Positions 8,508-15,751 of a stretch of DNA of 29,459 bases are shown piece by piece; positions within the stretch are counted from its first letter, which is position 1, and the number at the start of each line of letters is the position of its first letter. The notes beneath the pieces were generated by a model. It searched no databases and was not told the DNA's origin. It saw only the letters and a program-made list of their open reading frames with translations. This stretch comes from Hadarchaeum sp964343275 (GTDB taxonomy: Archaea; Hadarchaeota; Hadarchaeia; Hadarchaeales; Hadarchaeaceae), in contig CAYFIY010000017.1 in assembly GCA_964343275.1 (NCBI GenBank), positions 1 through 29,459 of the forward strand, given 5' to 3'. A program made the position numbers and the translations under genes.

Positions 8508-9908
8508 TTAACCAAGTTGGGCAATCAGCAAATTTTCAAAGCAGCTCAGAAAATTTGGTAAGTCTTTTTGACCTATCTGGGCCCCGCAAGCGACAGCGTG
8601 TCCGCCACCCTCTCCGCCAGATACATCTGCTGCGTCCCTTATCTCCTTGGACATGTCCAGTCCTTTTAGGAACAATAGCTTTGAACACCGCGCGGATATT
8701 TTGTAGACCCCGGCATCACCGACCATGCCGACCAGTGGCTTGTAAGGGTCACAGTCTCCACGTCCTAGCGTGAGGTTGGCGATGGTCCCCACGAGCATGT
8801 CATTTATCGAGCCAGTTGCGTCAAAGTACTGTAGGTATCCTCTAGGCCCCAATTTTAGCCCATTGTCCTCTATGAACTCCATCCCCCTCGCAACATTTCG
8901 TCTGTGTTGCCGGAGTAATTTGAGCATCGCTTGGTAATATCCGCCGCGATCACCTTTTGCGACCTCTAAACCTATTTGCGGTTGCTCGTGTCGAGCGGTA
9001 GAGTTTATACAGGTGGAGAACTCGCCGGCGTCTCGCAGCGCCGGCCAATTGTCCTCGCCTAATCGGGTGTACGCCTCGCCGATGATCAGCCCGGGTACAT
9101 ACTGCACGAGCTCTTCCGGTACATTCGTGTAAGCTCGCGCGATTAGTTCGGTGGCCAGCTTCTGCTTTTCACTTTCAGAGAGATCTGCGGGTCGACGCCA
9201 GCCGCTGTCGCTCTTCATAGGTATGTTGAGTTCCCTCAGCAGGTTTACGCACCCCTGAGCCGAGTTGCTGATTCCATGAATGTAGGGGTCGGTGAAGTAT
9301 TGGAGGGCCTTGAAGATCGGGCGGGAATAACGGCCGTATAACATTAAGTCGGTTTTCTGTTCAATAGTTCCAGTAGCGACAGCGTCTTTTACTATCTCAC
9401 GGTTGTAGCTCAAAAATTTCCCCCATGCGTTCTGTATGTCTCCGATGGCTCCGATTACCGCGAGAGCGGAGAGGTCCTTGTTTTTCCTGTCTAGTTCACG
9501 GGCCACTAGATAAGTCATGCCAGCGCCGCTGATCTCCTGCACTCCGTCCAAGCCATGGTGATGGGCGTTGAAGTGGATAAGCTCTTGCCACCCCTCAATT
9601 TTATCTGGATCATGATGGTCCACAATTATCGCGTCGTGGCCCAGGAATTTACCCCTTAAATTTTCCAACTGCGAGCTTCCCAGATCTGTGAATATGGTGA
9701 GGTCGGCTGGATCAAGTCCTTCCACGATATCCTCGTATAGCATGCGGACAAATCTGACGTTATGCCTGATCTCCAGTCGATCTAAAGCCTTCGACAATAG
9801 GGCAGCGGAAGAGATTCCGTCCGTATCCATATGGGAGATGATTTCTATGGAGGTATGCCGGTGTTTTTTTATCAGTTCTGCAGCCCTCCGCGCAGTTTTT
9901 ATCATCAA
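8508..9908 (-). CDS. DHH-family RecJ-like single-strand exonuclease
   Basis: Predicted manganese-dependent 5'-3' single-strand exonuclease of the archaeal RecJ group; one member (GAN) binds GINS in the replisome. The 466-residue chain has the DHH motifs SHMDTDG (25-31), TDLGS (74-78) and VDHHDPD (the DHH triad at 97-99), and the DHHA1 substrate-binding domain ends with GGGHAVACGA (434-443). Archaea carry several paralogues, including inactive relatives and oligonucleotide hydrolases, so the replisome role is an inference. The start ATG at 9908 is followed immediately by another ATG; an AGGT lies just upstream. It is divergent from mtnA across a 145-bp promoter region. Confidence 0.88.
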   Translation of the reverse strand: MMIKTARRAAELIKKHRHTSIEIISHMDTDGISSAALLSKALDRLEIRHNVRFVRMLYEDIVEGLDPADLTIFTDLGSSQLENLRGKFLGHDAIIVDHHDPDKIEGWQELIHFNAHHHGLDGVQEISGAGMTYLVARELDRKNKDLSALAVIGAIGDIQNAWGKFLSYNREIVKDAVATGTIEQKTDLMLYGRYSRPIFKALQYFTDPYIHGISNSAQGCVNLLRELNIPMKSDSGWRRPADLSESEKQKLATELIARAYTNVPEELVQYVPGLIIGEAYTRLGEDNWPALRDAGEFSTCINSTARHEQPQIGLEVAKGDRGGYYQAMLKLLRQHRRNVARGMEFIEDNGLKLGPRGYLQYFDATGSINDMLVGTIANLTLGRGDCDPYKPLVGMVGDAGVYKISARCSKLLFLKGLDMSKEIRDAADVSGGEGGGHAVACGAQIGQKDLPNFLSCFENLLIAQLG

Positions 9909-10053
9909 GATACCTGTTGGTAAATCTTTTTTAGTCAGTGTCCCCTGTAAAATTTGCGAAGGTGTTGTTATTATACGTATATACAGTGTTCATGCAGGCG
10001 TCGTTTTTTGTGTGACTCTTGAAATTACATGAGAAATTGGGGGTGGCGAGGAT
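9909..10053. promoter_or_regulatory. Divergent promoter region between DHH nuclease and mtnA
   Basis: An AT-rich element, TTATACGTATATA (9971-9983), contains the palindrome TATACGTATA and could serve as a TATA box in either direction. Start sites about 25 nt away on each side would give short to medium leaders. A GGGGGTGG stretch at 10039-10046 lies about 7 nt before the TTG start of mtnA and supports that start. Confidence 0.45.
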
Positions 10054-11073
10054 TTGAGAACTATAGAGCTCAAGGGAAGAGAAGTGGTCCTCATTGATCA
10101 AACACTTCTCCCCAAGAGATTGAGGAGGATCAGGTGCAGAAATGCTGAGGATGTTGCTATGGCCATCGAGAGAATGCAGGTAAGGGGTGCTCCAGTTCTC
10201 GCGGCTGCAGCAGCCATGGCACTTGCGATCACAGCCATCAGGAGCAAGGCCGGAAGGAAGACTCACTTGATACGTGAACTGAATAAAGCTTACCGCAGAA
10301 TCGAGAGAACCCGACCCACTGCGGTCAATCTTTTCGTCGGGTTGAGGCGAACGATAGAGGCGGCCAAATCTGCGTCGGGTGTAAAAAATACACGTGCGGC
10401 GGTCGTGCATGAAGCTAAGCAAATTGCCGAAGAGGACGTTAAAATCAACAAGGAGCTTGGGGAAAACGGGGCCAAGTTAATTAGGAATGGTGATGTGGTC
10501 TTGACTCACTGCAATGCGGGGGCGCTGGCCACCGTGGACTACGGCACCGCTCTGGGTGTGATCAGGGCAGCGCGCAGTAGTAGGAAAAATGTACAAGTCA
10601 TTGCAACTGAGACCAGACCCCTCCTGCAGGGGGCTCGACTCACGGCCTGGGAATTGAAGCAAGAAAAAATTCCGGTGGTTGTGATTACCGACAACATGGC
10701 GGGATACGTGATGTCGAAACGGAAGATAAATGTCATCATCGTCGGTGCGGATAGGATTGCCGCAAATGGTGACACCGCGAACAAGATCGGGACGTACTCT
10801 CTAGCCGTTCTGGCAAAAGAGCATGGAATTCCCTTCTATGTGGCAGCACCGATCAGCACGATAGACATGAAACTTAAAAACGGGAAAGAAATACCTATAG
10901 AAGAGAGACGTCAGAATGAAGTGGCTTTCATCGGTGGAACCAGAATCGTGCCGGAAGGCGTCAAAGTTTTTAATCCGGCGTTCGACGTCACTCCAACTCG
11001 TTACATAACGTCTATAATTACGGAGAAGGGAGTGGTCAAGCCAGGTGAACTTCGCAAGTTATTCAGGAGCTAA
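10054..11073 (+). CDS. mtnA: S-methyl-5-thioribose-1-phosphate isomerase
   Basis: Isomerises methylthioribose-1-phosphate to methylthioribulose-1-phosphate in methionine salvage, in the cytoplasm. The 339-residue protein is full length and carries the MtnA landmarks: QVRGAPVLAAAAAMA, LTHCNAGALATVDYGTALG (catalytic Cys), TETRPLLQGARLTAWEL, VGADRIAANGDTANKIGTY (catalytic Asp) and PFYVAAPISTID. It is homologous to aIF2B and to ribose-1,5-bisphosphate isomerase, but the NAGALAT and Cys/Asp context favours MtnA. The start is a TTG at 10054 preceded by a G-rich ribosome site. Its 3' end overlaps the convergent nfu gene by 4 bp. Confidence 0.9.
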   Translation: MRTIELKGREVVLIDQTLLPKRLRRIRCRNAEDVAMAIERMQVRGAPVLAAAAAMALAITAIRSKAGRKTHLIRELNKAYRRIERTRPTAVNLFVGLRRTIEAAKSASGVKNTRAAVVHEAKQIAEEDVKINKELGENGAKLIRNGDVVLTHCNAGALATVDYGTALGVIRAARSSRKNVQVIATETRPLLQGARLTAWELKQEKIPVVVITDNMAGYVMSKRKINVIIVGADRIAANGDTANKIGTYSLAVLAKEHGIPFYVAAPISTIDMKLKNGKEIPIEERRQNEVAFIGGTRIVPEGVKVFNPAFDVTPTRYITSIITEKGVVKPGELRKLFRS

Positions 11074-11303
11074 ATGGCCTCTACCTTTTTTATGCCTGGC
11101 ACCTGAGTTCTCAATTCATGTTCTATGCTAAAAGCCAGCGTCATCGTCGACATCGGGCATCCAGCGCATGCTCCTTTTAGACGGACCCGTACCACTCCGT
11201 CGTCTGTCACGTCGACTAGTTCCACGTCGCCGCCATCTGATTGGAGTGTTGGTCGGACATTATCAAGAGCAGCTTCTACTTTTTCTTGCATACCGTCGCT
11301 CAT
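11070..11303 (-). CDS. NifU C-terminal domain (Nfu-type) Fe-S scaffold
   Basis: A 77-residue stand-alone Nfu domain that should carry 4Fe-4S clusters to target proteins. The RPTLQSDGGDVELVDV segment and the CAGCPMS motif, whose Cys-x-x-Cys pair binds the cluster in a homodimer, are both intact. The window has customers for it, such as the fumarase alpha subunit and the QueG-like protein, though the link is inference. The start is the ATG at 11303. A TATA-like sequence about 28 nt upstream suggests its own, nearly leaderless, transcript although apgM ends only 43 bp upstream on the same strand. Confidence 0.9.
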   Translation of the reverse strand: MSDGMQEKVEAALDNVRPTLQSDGGDVELVDVTDDGVVRVRLKGACAGCPMSTMTLAFSIEHELRTQVPGIKKVEAI

Positions 11304-11327
11304 AGAATAATGGTAGTATGTTCAGCG

Positions 11328-11335
11328 TATAAAAC
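11328..11335 (-). promoter_or_regulatory. Probable TATA box for the nfu gene
   Basis: On the minus strand the sequence reads CGTTTTATACG centred near 11331, about 28 nt before the ATG at 11303. This spacing puts the start site at or next to the start codon, as in leaderless archaeal mRNAs. Confidence 0.45.
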
Positions 11336-11346
11336 GTTTAGGGAAC

Positions 11347-12627
11347 CTATGCGCCGAATTTGTGACTTATCCCCATCAGGTCGGTGATTATTGGTATGAG
11401 GTGCTTGCCGCGAATCCTCCCCAATCCACCATTTGCAGCCGCTCTCTCGCCATAAGATTTCACGTCGTCAGAGCGTACGCCCGGACCGGCTATGACTACA
11501 GGCACTGGGTCGCTTGTGTGGTTTTTGAATGTGACTGGTGTGGTGTGGTCTGCAGTTATTACAATAAAATCGGCTATGTCTATGAACTGGTTTATGATCT
11601 CATCCGTCCTTTCGATCATGTCGATTTTTGCCCGTATGTTACCGTCGTGGCTGGCCTCGTCTAAGCCCTTGATGTGAACGATCGCCAAGTCGTGGTTTTT
11701 TAGCCCCCTCAATGCTGCCTTTGCTTTTGCGTATAGGTCCGTGTCGAGGCCTCCGGTGGCACTAGGAACATTTATCACGGTCATCCCCGCCTGTCTGCAT
11801 ACCCCCTTGACTAGGGCAGCTGCAGCAACACATGCGCCTTTGAGCCCGAATCTTTCATAGAACGGTTTGAGATTGGGCACCACGCCACCGCCTCTGAGCA
11901 GCAGGTAGTTCGCAGGGTGTAGCCCTTTCTTCGCCCGTTCTTTGTTCAGTGGATGGTTCTTAAGTATCCCGTAGGCTTTTTGGGTGAGATCGTTCAACAG
12001 CTTTGCCGTTTTTGCCGCTCTGCGTCTTCGAAAAACATATTTTCGAACACCGCCTGCGATTATGGGATAAGCTGGCGTGGCTTGCGTGTGGACCGGTAAT
12101 AACGGCTCGAATCTAGCCGGCTTCCTACCCTCAGTATGGGGATCGGAATTCGTAACTTCATATGAAAGCCCGTTTCCACTCAGAACAAGTGTTGCCCTAT
12201 GCGCGACGGTGCTCCTGATGATGAACTCGGTACCTTTGAGCTTGATTTTCCTTAAGGATTCGGAGAGGGGCTCGGTTCCCTGAATTCTTCCTGCTCTCCT
12301 ATCCGTTACTGTTAGCTTGTTGTCCACGGTGGCATAATTGGCCCTGAAGGCGATGTCCCCTGGTTTGAGGTTGATTCCAGCTCCAGCCGCCTCAAATGGC
12401 CCCCGCCCTGTGTATGTTTCGTACGGGTCGTAACCGAGTAGCGCGAGGTGGGCGGTGTCGCTTCCCGGAGTTATTCCGGGGGCTATGGTATCCATTACCC
12501 CATTTATGCCGCGTTTTGCCAGCCAGTCCATATTAGGTTTCTCGGCTATCTCAAGCGGGGTCTTGTGGGCCAGCTTGGGCACTGGACGGTCGGCCATGCC
12601 GTCGCAAATCAACATAATGGTTTTCAT
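11347..12627 (-). CDS. apgM: Cofactor-independent phosphoglycerate mutase, archaeal type
   Basis: Interconverts 3- and 2-phosphoglycerate in glycolysis and gluconeogenesis without 2,3-bisphosphoglycerate. The alkaline-phosphatase-fold landmarks are present: the N-terminal LICDGMADRP metal site, GITPGSDTAHLALLGYDP with the presumed nucleophile Ser, YTGRGPFEAAGAG, the HIKGLDEASHDG segment and the C-terminal ITADHTTPV metal site. About 426 residues, a normal length for the archaeal family. I place the start at the ATG at 12627 (MKTIMLICDG); a TTG four codons upstream (12639) is possible, but the ATG version matches the family N-terminus. It works in the same pathway as the aldolase and phosphofructokinase at the right end. 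Confidence 0.94.
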   Translation of the reverse strand: MKTIMLICDGMADRPVPKLAHKTPLEIAEKPNMDWLAKRGINGVMDTIAPGITPGSDTAHLALLGYDPYETYTGRGPFEAAGAGINLKPGDIAFRANYATVDNKLTVTDRRAGRIQGTEPLSESLRKIKLKGTEFIIRSTVAHRATLVLSGNGLSYEVTNSDPHTEGRKPARFEPLLPVHTQATPAYPIIAGGVRKYVFRRRRAAKTAKLLNDLTQKAYGILKNHPLNKERAKKGLHPANYLLLRGGGVVPNLKPFYERFGLKGACVAAAALVKGVCRQAGMTVINVPSATGGLDTDLYAKAKAALRGLKNHDLAIVHIKGLDEASHDGNIRAKIDMIERTDEIINQFIDIADFIVITADHTTPVTFKNHTSDPVPVVIAGPGVRSDDVKSYGERAAANGGLGRIRGKHLIPIITDLMGISHKFGA

Positions 12628-12639
12628 CCTATCAACCAA

Positions 12640-12917
12640 TAAATATACTAACTGGCAGATAAAAATTTTTACTTTCGATTGTTTGAATATCAGTCAGATT
12701 ATTTCAGCGATGCTCCTATCTATAAAAATTGGGCAAAGGTTTTCAGAGTGTGGGTTTATGGAGATAGTAATCTCAGGAAATGAACGGATGAAATATGATT
12801 TAAAAACTCAGTCCAATTTACGCGATATCAAATATGGGAAAATCTATCTTTGTCCCACAAATAAAACTTTGAAAAAAGAATACAAATATTGAAAGGCATG
12901 TAAGATTACTAAATTTT
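12640..12917. other. 278-bp AT-rich intergenic stretch; one doubtful small ORF
   Basis: Lies between apgM (minus) and the first tRNA-Arg. A plus-strand frame from ATG 12710 to the stop at 12892 would give 60 residues (a shorter ATG at 12758 gives 44), charged and Lys-rich at its end. It resembles no family I know and has no clear ribosome site, so it is not called as a gene. AT-rich bases about 30 nt before the tRNA (near 12880-12892) could be its box A. The minus-strand bases TATATTTA near 12641-12650 may belong to the apgM promoter. Confidence 0.4.
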
Positions 12918-13008
12918 GGGCCCGTGGCCTAGTCCGGATAGGGCGGCAAGTTACATGCCCGCAAGCCTTCGGAGCTGCAAATCGAGGGTTCGAATCCCTC
13001 CGGGCCCG
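12918..13008 (+). tRNA. tRNA-Arg(UCG) with a non-canonical intron
   Basis: The acceptor stem pairs GGGCCCG (12918-12924) with CGGGCCC (13001-13007), with discriminator G at 13008 and no encoded CCA. The D arm is 12927-12944, the T arm 12984-13000 (TTCGAAT loop) and the variable loop AAATC. The 3' half of the anticodon stem is GCTGC (12974-12978). It pairs with GCA (12946-12948) plus GC (12965-12966), so a 16-nt insert splits the 5' half of the stem. After its removal the loop is CTTCGGA with anticodon TCG (12969-12971), reading CGA codons. The mature length is 75 nt. Its D loop and overall form match the second tRNA-Arg at 15752. Confidence 0.93.
12949..12964 (+). other. 16-nt tRNA intron at position 29/30 (bulge-helix-bulge)
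   Basis: The insert lies within the anticodon stem, not at the usual 37/38. It shows a strict bulge-helix-bulge. The outer helix is 12940-12942 with 12966-12968. The central 4-bp helix is GCGG (12943-12946) with CCGC (12959-12962). The 3-nt bulges are CAA (12947-12949) and AAG (12963-12965), cut after their second base. The short inner stem begins 12950 with 12958. The predicted cuts give exactly the joined GCAGC stem. Confidence 0.88.
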
Positions 13009-13175
13009 TCTTCTTCTTATCAAATTTATGGGTTTCTCTCGACCTCGGATGATACTTAGATGCGTGAAAAGATTACCCCTATCAATTTTTGAATTGATTA
13101 ATTAATAAGGGATATTCTGAATAATTATATGTAAAAACTAGAAGGTTAAAAAAAATATTCGGTCCGGTAGAGAAA

Positions 13176-14069
13176 ATGGGAGAAATAGAGGAGATTCAGA
13201 AAAAGTACAGCATAGTGGGCAGAAGAACAGAACTAGAAAAGGCTTTGTCGGTCGTCAAGGCCGGGAGACATCTTCTTATCGAGGGTCCTGTTGGTGTCGG
13301 CAAGACGGTCATTGCATTGGCAATATCTAACCACATCGAAAAGTCTACCTATCGCGTGGACGGTGACGAACGATACACCGAGCAAAAATTGACTGGATGG
13401 TTTGACCCGCCCATCGTGCTAAAAATGGGTTATGTGAAAGAAGCATTTATTCCCGGACATTTAACGATGGCGATGCAAAACGGTGGAGTGTTATTTATAA
13501 ACGAACTTAACAGGATGCCGGAGTCGGTACAGAACGTTTTGCTTCCTTCGATGGATGAGTTCAAGATAGAGATACCCAAAATTGGGAGGATAAGTGCTCA
13601 AGACGGATTTGCCATCATCGCGACGCAAAATCCCCGTGAATTTATCGCAACCACCTCCCTTTCGGAGGCATTGCGCGACCGTTTTGAGTTGGTGCTCCTC
13701 GATTATCAGCCCGAAGAGGAGGAAATCGAAATTGTACAGCTACGTACCGGCGTCGATGACCTAAACTTGGTTAAAAGCGTTGTCTTGACCACCAGGGCGT
13801 CTAGAAATCACTCGGATATTAGGCGAGGTGCATCTATCCGGGCGGCGATTAGCATTTGCCAGCTGGCCCTCCAATTGGGAAGGGATGCTGAAGCGATTCG
13901 CAAAGCCTGTCATATATCCCTTCCTACGAGGATAGAGCTTAAGGAGGATGCCAAAAAATCTTTGACGGAGATAATAGATGAGATAATAAATTCCGTTTTT
14001 GAAAAAACAGTTCCGGTCTCATACGAATCAAATATCGGAACCAAAGACGATAATCAAAAAAAAAAATGA
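13176..14069 (+). CDS. MoxR-type AAA+ ATPase
   Basis: This 297-residue AAA+ ATPase belongs to the MoxR/magnesium-chelatase I branch. Walker A is GPVGVGKT (37-44), Walker B GVLFINE (104-110), sensor 1 ATQNP (149-153), and the LRDRF segment (166-170) holds the likely arginine finger. MoxR proteins act with a VWA-domain partner to remodel or load metal into target proteins, and the next gene encodes such a partner. The start is the ATG at 13176. AT-rich TATA-like bases lie at 13123-13135, and an 18-bp hairpin (13081-13098) sits between the tRNA and this region. The gene ends right after a run of eleven A residues (14056-14066), with the VWA frame already open on top of it. It could assist a cobalt or magnesium chelatase, but no large chelatase subunit is in the window. 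Confidence 0.9.
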   Translation: MGEIEEIQKKYSIVGRRTELEKALSVVKAGRHLLIEGPVGVGKTVIALAISNHIEKSTYRVDGDERYTEQKLTGWFDPPIVLKMGYVKEAFIPGHLTMAMQNGGVLFINELNRMPESVQNVLLPSMDEFKIEIPKIGRISAQDGFAIIATQNPREFIATTSLSEALRDRFELVLLDYQPEEEEIEIVQLRTGVDDLNLVKSVVLTTRASRNHSDIRRGASIRAAISICQLALQLGRDAEAIRKACHISLPTRIELKEDAKKSLTEIIDEIINSVFEKTVPVSYESNIGTKDDNQKKK

Positions 14070-14931
14070 CACCACGATAGTACCGTCTCAAAATTATATA
14101 GAAACCCTCTCCAAATTTACAGAATTCACCCCCGCCGAATCAAATGATGACGAGGTAGGTTGGGTACTAGCCAAAAAATATCCTGAAGTTAAATCAAAGA
14201 TTGATGAAAACTTGCGGAATGCCGTCAAGCGAATAGCGATCAAGGCGGTAATGATCCGAGCTATGGAGATCATCGGCCCGACTAAGCGATCTGCCCGGTT
14301 GAAAAGGAAAATATATCGGTTTGGCAGGGATGAAATTGATTTAGATGGGACGCTTGAAAAGATCATTGGGAAAAAGGAGTATCAGATGGAGGATATAATT
14401 GTCGAGACGAGGGAGATAAAAAAACTGTCATGTGCTCTGGTCGTAGATACAAGTTTTTCCATGGCCGGTGAAAAACTCGCCGTCGCAGCAGTGGGAGCTG
14501 CTGTCCTGGCCCTCAAGCTCAAAGACGATAATTATTCTCTGGTAACGTTTGACACCGAGGCGAGGCTCTTGAAGGCCATGGATAAAAGGAAAAGGGTGGA
14601 TTTGATCATCGGAGACCTCTTAGAGACCGCAGCGGCGGGACATACAAACATGCAGGATGGTTTGAGAATTGGCTTAAATGAGTTAGAAAAAGTTAAAACT
14701 AGAGACAGGTTGGGCGTGGTAATCACAGATGGAGAATGTACCCGTGGATATTACCCCGAGATGGTTGCTGCAAAGTACCCAAGACTATATGTGATTATGG
14801 TCGAGGGTCCTGTCCAGAATCCAGAGTTTTGCATGAAACTTGCTACTTTAGGTAAGGGCAAGATGTACAGGGTGAAAGATTTTAACGAAGTCCCACGCAT
14901 CCTCTATAAATTACTGAGTGAAGTTGCTTAA
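13999..14931 (+). CDS. VWA-domain protein, partner of the MoxR ATPase
   Basis: A von Willebrand A (MIDAS) domain occupies about residues 143-305: VVDTSFSMAG supplies DxSxS (150-154), TNMQDGL the Thr, and VITDGE the Asp, so the metal site looks intact. It resembles the VWA half of magnesium-chelatase ChlD/BchD. The N-terminal 140 residues are charged and helical. The start is uncertain: the only conventional start codon in frame is a TTG at 13999, 71 bp inside moxR, and no other ATG, GTG or TTG is seen before the conserved region. The ATG at 14066 is in another frame. One base lost from the A11 run would fuse moxR and this gene into a single BchD-like chain, so a slippage product, a sequencing error or a real overlap are all possible. 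Confidence 0.8.
   Translation: MKKQFRSHTNQISEPKTIIKKKNDTTIVPSQNYIETLSKFTEFTPAESNDDEVGWVLAKKYPEVKSKIDENLRNAVKRIAIKAVMIRAMEIIGPTKRSARLKRKIYRFGRDEIDLDGTLEKIIGKKEYQMEDIIVETREIKKLSCALVVDTSFSMAGEKLAVAAVGAAVLALKLKDDNYSLVTFDTEARLLKAMDKRKRVDLIIGDLLETAAAGHTNMQDGLRIGLNELEKVKTRDRLGVVITDGECTRGYYPEMVAAKYPRLYVIMVEGPVQNPEFCMKLATLGKGKMYRVKDFNEVPRILYKLLSEVA
14056..14066 (+). other. A11 homopolymer at the moxR/VWA frame junction
   Basis: Eleven consecutive A residues lie just before the moxR stop codon (14067-14069). Loss of one A joins the moxR frame to the VWA frame. Such runs promote polymerase slippage and are also common sites of assembly error. Confidence 0.6.
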
Positions 14932-14981
14932 GAGGAAAAGAAGTTGAAAATACCCTCTATTTAGGCTGGGGATAAAATCAC

Positions 14982-15704
14982 TTAAGTTTTGATACTATAT
15001 TTTGGTATGGGGCATGCGGCAATGCACATACCGCATCTCGCATGATCACCAGTCATTAAGACGGGTAAACTTTTGTTGTGATCCCAACACTTCTGATAAT
15101 CTATTTTTCCATCCACATCCAATGCGTTAGCGGGGCAACTATGAACGCATTTATATCCGCACTTTTTTCCACCGCATATTTTTTCATCGTATCTTTTATC
15201 AAATACGAGTTTTGCCTCAGTTAGTGCAACCATCAATCGGATTCTGGGACCATATTGTGGCGTTATCAATAGGTTGTTCAAACCTATCCCACCGAGGCCC
15301 GCCTCAACTGCCGTATGTCTATCGGAAATCCCTTCTGATTGGATGCCATACCTCGAGCCGTAAGAGATGGGATATGCTCCGTGCCCGTGCTTCTCGAGGA
15401 AACTGGCTACTCTAAACCCTAACACGTTGACGATGTCGGTTGACTCAAAATAATTGCAGTTGAATTCTCTCCAGCTTTGAGGCAAGCGGTTTATCACTCC
15501 ATCGATAAGATGAACTGCCATTACAACAACGCTTTTAGCTTTCGGGAGAAAATCACAAGGGCGGTGACCACTGGGAGCCATATGATTCAGTTTGTCGGCA
15601 GATGCCACTCCAAATAAGTCCGCTCCTTCATTCAAGGCGTATTTTTTAAGATCAACTGTAAGCTTTCTTGTTCCACTCGGAGATAGACGAGAACCATCTG
15701 TCAT
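14982..15704 (-). CDS. QueG-like 4Fe-4S protein (epoxyqueuosine reductase relative)
   Basis: This 240-residue protein has the QueG-type landmark TAVEAGLGGIGLNNLLITPQYGPRIRL (131-157) and two C-terminal iron-sulfur clusters. The first set is C177, C182, C186 and C190 (CP), with wider spacing than a classic ferredoxin. The second is C206 plus C224, C227 and C231 (CGMCIAACP). QueG and reductive dehalogenases bind a corrinoid in the N-terminal half, and this family of short relatives is common in anaerobic archaea and bacteria with unknown substrates. Archaea normally make archaeosine, not queuosine, so true QueG function is unlikely. Its position next to the cobamide operon makes a corrinoid-linked redox role attractive, but this is inference. 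It is convergent with the VWA gene and divergent from the second tRNA-Arg. Confidence 0.75.
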   Translation of the reverse strand: MTDGSRLSPSGTRKLTVDLKKYALNEGADLFGVASADKLNHMAPSGHRPCDFLPKAKSVVVMAVHLIDGVINRLPQSWREFNCNYFESTDIVNVLGFRVASFLEKHGHGAYPISYGSRYGIQSEGISDRHTAVEAGLGGIGLNNLLITPQYGPRIRLMVALTEAKLVFDKRYDEKICGGKKCGYKCVHSCPANALDVDGKIDYQKCWDHNKSLPVLMTGDHARCGMCIAACPIPKYSIKT

Positions 15705-15751
15705 GAAGATACACTAGATGTAATTAATTTCAATACCTATATGTAAAAAGT

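Noticed and set aside
12946..12978. Reading the first tRNA without an intron (anticodon ACA or UAC, or a class II variable arm)
   Set aside because: No anticodon stem can form in these readings, while removal of 16 nt gives a perfect stem, a UCG anticodon and a matching bulge-helix-bulge.
14066..14068. ATG just after the A11 run as start of the VWA gene
   Set aside because: It is in a different frame and reaches a stop after four codons.
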